From the NCBI GenBank assembly GCA_018242585.1, contig JAFEBQ010000004.1, positions 123,346-187,345 of the forward strand: 64,000 nucleotides of DNA, written 5' to 3'. Every line of letters begins with the position of its first letter. Within the stretch, counting starts at the first letter, position 1. Origin of the DNA: Planctomycetota bacterium. GTDB taxonomy: Bacteria; Planctomycetota; Planctomycetia; Pirellulales; PNKZ01. The notes beneath the pieces are model-generated. The model made no database searches and was not told the origin of the DNA. It worked only from the letters and a program-made list of their open reading frames with translations. This document shows positions 59,807-64,000 of the stretch, in pieces. Position numbers and translations under genes: made by a program.

Positions 59807-62800
59807 TTAGCGGTGCAGCCAGGCTCGCAACGCCGACAACATTTGCTCGGTGTCGACAGGCTTGGACAGATAGTCCCACGCTCCAGCCTCGATGCACCGC
59901 TCGCGGTCTCCCTTCATCGCCTTGGCGGTGACGGCAATGATCGGCAAGTCCTTGAACCGGGCCATGGCACGAATGGCACGAATGGTCTCGTAGCCGTCCA
60001 TCTCGGGCATCATGATATCCATCAGCACGACGTCGACTTCGGGGTCGTTTTGCAAGATGGCAATCGCGCCGCGTCCGGTTTCCGCCGACACGATGACCAT
60101 GTTGTGCTGTTCGAGAGCGCTCGACAGGGCAAAGATGTTGCGAATATCGTCGTCGACGATCAGCACCTTCTTGCCGGCCAGGACTTTGTCCGAACGACGC
60201 AACTGGTCGAGCAATTGCTGCTTGTCTTCCGGCAGATGCCTGAGCGGAAAGTGGAGCAGCAGCATCGCCTGATCGAACAGCCGATTCAGGCTCAGCGAGC
60301 GTTGGACGATCGAGCGTTCGAGCAACGCTTTGATATTCAGGCTTTCCTCGTCCGCCAGCGGGCCGTCGCTATACAGCAGGAACGACAACCGATGCGGAGA
60401 ATGCTCCGCCGTCTCGATCTCGACCAGCGATTCGTAATCGCCCTGAGTTTCGTCGACATCGATCAACACGCAGTCGATGGGTTGCTCGCCCAGGACTTGA
60501 GCCGCCTGCTCTAGATTGCCAACGTCCACGATCTCGATCTGATCTTGTTGCAGCAACTTGGCGAATTGCTCGCGCTTGCCGCCATCGGGCTCGACAATCA
60601 GCAAGCGGCGATGCCGCCGTTGGCCGAACTCGGCGACTTCGTCGATCAGCCGCTCGAGGGTTTCGCGGTTTTGCACCGGCTTGGTGATAAAGCCCAGCGC
60701 GCCAGCCGAGAAAGAGCGCTCGGCGAATTCTTCCGTCGAGACAATCCAAATCGGAATGTGTCGCGTTTGCAGATCGTTCTTCAATCGCTCCAGCACGCGC
60801 CAGCCGTCGATATCGGGCAGACAGATATCAAGCAGAATCGCTTCCGGCTCGTAATCCTGCGCCATGGGAAGCGAAGCTGTCCCCAGCGAAGTGACCAGGC
60901 CTTTGCATCCCCGTTCGCGAATCACCTCCAACAACAGTTTCGCGAAAGGCAGATCGTTTTCCACGATCAACATCCGGCGATCCGTGGCCCGCAACGAATC
61001 GCGATCATCGCCGGCCTCGTTGATTAACGGCAAAGGTTGCGGCAAATCATAAGCGGCAATGGCCACTGGTTCGCTCTCGACGGCACGCTTCGTCGCGCCA
61101 AGGAGCAAAGTCGCGTTGTTACCACTGGTCAACTCGGCGTGCGTGGCGCCCGAGGGCAGTGGCACATCGGCGCCGACCGGACGACGCGTAGCGCGTGGCG
61201 ACGTGTAGTTCTCGGGCAAGTAGAGCGTGAACGTGCTTCCCTTGCCCGCCGTGCTGAACAGCCGAATCTCGCCCCCCAGCAGTCGCGACAGTTCGCGACT
61301 GATCGCCAGGCCCAGGCCCGTGCCACCGTACTTGCGACTGGTGCTGCCGTCGGCCTGCTGGAAGGCCTCGAAGATGATCTGCTGCTTGTCGGCTGAAATA
61401 CCGATGCCCGTGTCGGTCACCGAGAACGCGAGCACGCCCGACGCGTAGTTCAGATTGTCGTTCTCCGGGTTCCAACCATCCTCCACGCGACTGACGGCCA
61501 GCGACACCGAGCCAAAGTGGGTGAACTTGAACGAGTTCGACAGCAGGTTCTTGATCACCTGCTGTAACCGCTTCGAATCGGTCGACATGGTCTCGGGCAA
61601 GTTCGGCGCCATCTGGATGATGAAGTCGACGTTCTTGGCTTCGGCCACGTGCCGGAACGTCCGCTCGACATAATTCCGCATGTCCGACAAGCGCAACTCG
61701 CCGACGTCGACCACCACGGTCCCTGATTCGATCTTCGACAGGTCAAGAATGTCGTTGATCAGCATCAGCAGATCGTTGCCCGATGAATGGATCGTCTTGG
61801 CGAACTCGGTTTGCCGCCCCGTCAAGTTTCCTTCCGAATTCTTCGAGAGCTGATCCGAGAGGATCAACAAGCTGTTGAGTGGCGTGCGCAGCTCGTGCGA
61901 CATGTTCGCCAGGAACTCCGATTTGTACTTCGACGTCAGCGCCAACTGCTTGGCCTTTTCTTCCAGCGCCTGGCGAGCTTGCTCCACCTCTTGATTCTTG
62001 CGTTCGACTTCCTGGTTCTGGTGTGCCAGCAGCTTGGCTTTTTCCTCCAGTTCCTCGTTGGTTTTCTGCAGTTCTTCCTGGCGAGTCTGCAGTTCCTGGG
62101 CCAGCGACTGGGACTGGGTCAACAGGTCTTCCGTGCGCATGTTCGCTTCGATCGTGTTGAGCACGATGCCGATGCTTTCGGTCAACTGATCGAGCAGCGC
62201 CTGGTGCGTCGAGCTGAACCGCTCGAGCGACGCCAGTTCCAGCACCCCTTTGACCTGACCTTCGAAAATCACCGGCAACACGATGATGCTTTGCGGCGCG
62301 GTGTCCCCCAGCACTGACGCGATGCGGACATAATGCGGCGGCGCGCTGGTGATCAGGATTTTCTCCTTTTCAATCGCGCACTGCCCAACCAGTCCTTCGC
62401 CCAGCCCCAGTTTGCTGCCAATGGCCGCTTGGCCGCGATCGGCATAGCTGGCCAGCAACCTCAATTGCGGCGACTCCTTGGTCGAGTCAAGAATGTAGAA
62501 CACCGCCTGTTGCGAGCTGACCACCGGGACCAATTCGGAAAGAATCATGCGCCCCACGGTCGAGAGATCGCGTTGCCCTTGCAACATCCGGCTGAACTTG
62601 GCCAGGTTCGTCTTGAGCCAATCCTGCTCGCTGTTTTTGAGCGTGGTTTCCTTCAGGTTGCGAATCATTTCGTTGATGTTGTCTTTCAGCGCCGCCACTT
62701 CCCCTTGGGCTTCGACGGTGATGTGCCGCGTCAGGTCACCCTTGGTCACCGCCGTGGCCACCTCGGCGATGGCGCGCACCTGGGTGGTGAGGTTCGCCGC

Positions 62801-64000
62801 CAACTGATTGACGTTCTCGGTCAGCCCTTTCCACGTGCCAGCCGCGCCGGGAACTTTGGCCTGGCCACCCAACTGCCCTTCGACGCCCACCTCGCGGGCC
62901 ACGGTCGTTACCTGGTCGGCAAACGTCGCCAGCGTGTCGATCATGCCGTTGATCGTATCCGACAAGGCCGCGATTTCCCCCTTGGCTTCCACGGTGAGCT
63001 TCTGCTTCAAGTCGCCATTGGCCACGGCGGTCACGACCTTGGCAATGCCGCGCACCTGGCTGGTCAGATTGCCGGCCATGAAGTTCACGCTGTCGGTCAA
63101 ATCCTTCCACGTGCCCGAGACACCTTTCACTTGGGCCTGTCCGCCCAGAATTCCTTCGGTGCCGACTTCGCGCGCCACGCGCGTGACTTCCGAGGCAAAC
63201 GAGCTCAACTGATCGACCATCGTATTGACGGTGTTCTTGAGTTCGAGGATTTCCCCCTTCACGTCCACCGTGATCTTCTTCGACAAGTCGCCGCTGGCCA
63301 CGGCCGTGGTCACGTCGGCAATGTTGCGCACCTGGCTGGTCAGATTGCCGGCCATGAAGTTCACGCTGTCGGTCAAATCCTTCCACGTGCCCGCCACGTC
63401 GCGGACGTTGGCCTGGCCGCCCAGCTTGCCTTCGGTGCCGACTTCGCGCGCCACGCGCGTCACTTCGGCCGCGAACGAGCGAAGCTGATCGACCATCGTG
63501 TTGATCGTGTTCTTCAGCTCGAGGATTTCACCACGGACATCAACCGTGATCTTCTTGGACAAGTCGCCATTGGCGACGGCCGTGGTCACTTCGGCAATGT
63601 TGCGCACCTGGCTGGTCAAATTGCCGGCCATGCTGTTCACGCTGTCGGTCAAGTCCTTCCACGTGCCCGCCACGTCGCGGACGTTGGCCTGGCCGCCCAA
63701 CTTGCCTTCGGTGCCGACTTCGCGAGCCACACGCGTGACTTCGGCCGCGAACGAGCGAAGCTGATCGACCATCGTGTTGATCGTGTTCTTCAGTTCGAGA
63801 ATTTCCCCCTTCACGTCCACCGTGATCTTTTTGGACAAGTCACCGTTGGCCACGGCCTTGGTCACGTCGGCAATATTGCGGACCTGGCCGGTCAGGTTGG
63901 CGGCCATGCTGTTCACGCTATCGGTCAAGTCCTTCCACGTGCCGGCCACCCCTTTCACGTCGGCCTGGCCACCCAGCTTGCCTTCGGTGCCGACTTCGCG
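59807..64000 (-). CDS. Multi-HAMP hybrid histidine kinase (5' end outside window)
   Basis: This hybrid kinase has at least 1397 residues in the window and is open at the right edge. It begins with tandem HAMP-type units of 92 residues, recurring at [11 protein letters not shown] (five in view). A GAF domain, a long coiled coil, and [20 protein letters not shown] with the phospho-His follow, then an ATPase with [19 protein letters not shown] and GGTGLGLAI. Three receivers end it: the first has [11 protein letters not shown], the second is degenerate ([11 protein letters not shown], no clear Thr/Lys sites), and the third has [13 protein letters not shown] with a full set. No membrane segment lies in the visible part. 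Such kinases are a planctomycete and myxobacterial style. Confidence 0.9.
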   Translation of the reverse strand, partial: REVGTEGKLGGQADVKGVAGTWKDLTDSVNSMAANLTGQVRNIADVTKAVANGDLSKKITVDVKGEILELKNTINTMVDQLRSFAAEVTRVAREVGTEGKLGGQANVRDVAGTWKDLTDSVNSMAGNLTSQVRNIAEVTTAVANGDLSKKITVDVRGEILELKNTINTMVDQLRSFAAEVTRVAREVGTEGKLGGQANVRDVAGTWKDLTDSVNFMAGNLTSQVRNIADVTTAVASGDLSKKITVDVKGEILELKNTVNTMVDQLSSFASEVTRVAREVGTEGILGGQAQVKGVSGTWKDLTDSVNFMAGNLTSQVRGIAKVVTAVANGDLKQKLTVEAKGEIAALSDTINGMIDTLATFADQVTTVAREVGVEGQLGGQAKVPGAAGTWKGLTENVNQLAANLTTQVRAIAEVATAVTKGDLTRHITVEAQGEVAALKDNINEMIRNLKETTLKNSEQDWLKTNLAKFSRMLQGQRDLSTVGRMILSELVPVVSSQQAVFYILDSTKESPQLRLLASYADRGQAAIGSKLGLGEGLVGQCAIEKEKILITSAPPHYVRIASVLGDTAPQSIIVLPVIFEGQVKGVLELASLERFSSTHQALLDQLTESIGIVLNTIEANMRTEDLLTQSQSLAQELQTRQEELQKTNEELEEKAKLLAHQNQEVERKNQEVEQARQALEEKAKQLALTSKYKSEFLANMSHELRTPLNSLLILSDQLSKNSEGNLTGRQTEFAKTIHSSGNDLLMLINDILDLSKIESGTVVVDVGELRLSDMRNYVERTFRHVAEAKNVDFIIQMAPNLPETMSTDSKRLQQVIKNLLSNSFKFTHFGSVSLAVSRVEDGWNPENDNLNYASGVLAFSVTDTGIGISADKQQIIFEAFQQADGSTSRKYGGTGLGLAISRELSRLLGGEIRLFSTAGKGSTFTLYLPENYTSPRATRRPVGADVPLPSGATHAELTSGNNATLLLGATKRAVESEPVAIAAYDLPQPLPLINEAGDDRDSLRATDRRMLIVENDLPFAKLLLEVIRERGCKGLVTSLGTASLPMAQDYEPEAILLDICLPDIDGWRVLERLKNDLQTRHIPIWIVSTEEFAERSFSAGALGFITKPVQNRETLERLIDEVAEFGQRRHRRLLIVEPDGGKREQFAKLLQQDQIEIVDVGNLEQAAQVLGEQPIDCVLIDVDETQGDYESLVEIETAEHSPHRLSFLLYSDGPLADEESLNIKALLERSIVQRSLSLNRLFDQAMLLLHFPLRHLPEDKQQLLDQLRRSDKVLAGKKVLIVDDDIRNIFALSSALEQHNMVIVSAETGRGAIAILQNDPEVDVVLMDIMMPEMDGYETIRAIRAMARFKDLPIIAVTAKAMKGDRERCIEAGAWDYLSKPVDTEQMLSALRAWLHR
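62740..64000. repeat. 276 bp tandem repeats coding HAMP units
   Basis: The 5' part of the kinase gene repeats with a 276 bp (92-residue) period. Adjacent units from about 63100 to 63960 are nearly identical in DNA, whereas the unit near 62800 is more diverged. The near-identity suggests recent duplication or gene conversion and makes the locus prone to length change and assembly error. Confidence 0.85.

Noticed and set aside
1..64000. CRISPR array or cas genes
   Set aside because: No regularly spaced short repeats were seen; the only tandem repeats are the 276 bp HAMP units, and no Cas-like protein is encoded.

Overview
The window (about 58-60% GC by eye) looks like a planctomycete chromosome, probably Pirellulales-like. 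The evidence is the flanking core genes: an ornithine/lysine-type decarboxylase beside a sodium/solute symporter, a YbjQ-like protein, a metallo-beta-lactamase-fold hydrolase, and two giant hybrid histidine kinases, one with tandem HAMP repeats. A large, composite genomic island is inserted at the 3' end of a tRNA-Pro(CGG) gene. The lineage is inferred from gene style; there is no rRNA or other marker in the window.

Layout. 1-4974 is chromosome: decarboxylase (5' end cut), SSF symporter, ybjQ-like gene, hypothetical, MBL hydrolase and two small inverted-repeat elements. At 4975-5049 lies tRNA-Pro(CGG). A 19-25 bp copy of its 3' end recurs at 48331 and 56416, and the two distal copies also share a 22 bp element-end arm. 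I therefore read the island as three end-to-end integrations at one site. Element 1 (5.04-48.3 kb) has a large serine recombinase whose C-terminus overlaps the tRNA. Element 2 (48.3-56.4 kb) is a cassette without its own integrase. Element 3 (from 56.4 kb) is reduced to a recombinase pseudogene and a transposase scrap. Each att copy is followed by a terminator-like hairpin. Chromosome resumes by about 57.2 kb.

Element 1 is mobilisable rather than self-conjugative. It has a MOBF relaxase-helicase, a VirD4/TraG coupling protein, a ParB-like protein and small membrane proteins, but no VirB4 or other mating-pair gene. It also holds an AlpA-like regulator and a P4-type tyrosine integrase preceded by GGGGTA-type repeats, an ankyrin-repeat gene split by an IS3-family element, plasmid-type small genes, a strikingly structured 1 kb non-coding stretch (20.5-21.5 kb), and a 1946-residue methylase-helicase with a second gene embedded in another frame. 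Its cargo is metal resistance. First comes a proteobacterial-looking CzcCBA-type RND operon with a CzcI-like leader protein and two lipoproteins (28.0-34.5 kb). After an internally deleted ISAs1-family copy comes a second, planctomycete-style operon (35.4-48.1 kb): Cys/His-rich secreted protein, RND adaptor and pump, thioredoxin-like secreted protein, MacB-type ABC permease and ATPase, His/Cys-rich lipoprotein, TolC-like channel and a P1B-2 (Zn/Cd/Pb) ATPase.

Element 2 is a defence cassette. Four genes on the minus strand run AbiEi-like antitoxin, AbiEii-like nucleotidyltransferase toxin, a 950-residue TOTE-type primase-helicase-nuclease, and an uncharacterised protein beginning MSEYQ. A perfect 10+10 bp palindrome lies just upstream of the first gene. 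Facing them on the plus strand are a HTH-pRiA4b ORF-3 fusion, a hypothetical protein and a truncated paralogue of the MSEYQ protein. This grouping is the best candidate for an undescribed system here. The right flank holds a small membrane protein and the two hybrid histidine kinases, the last running off the window.
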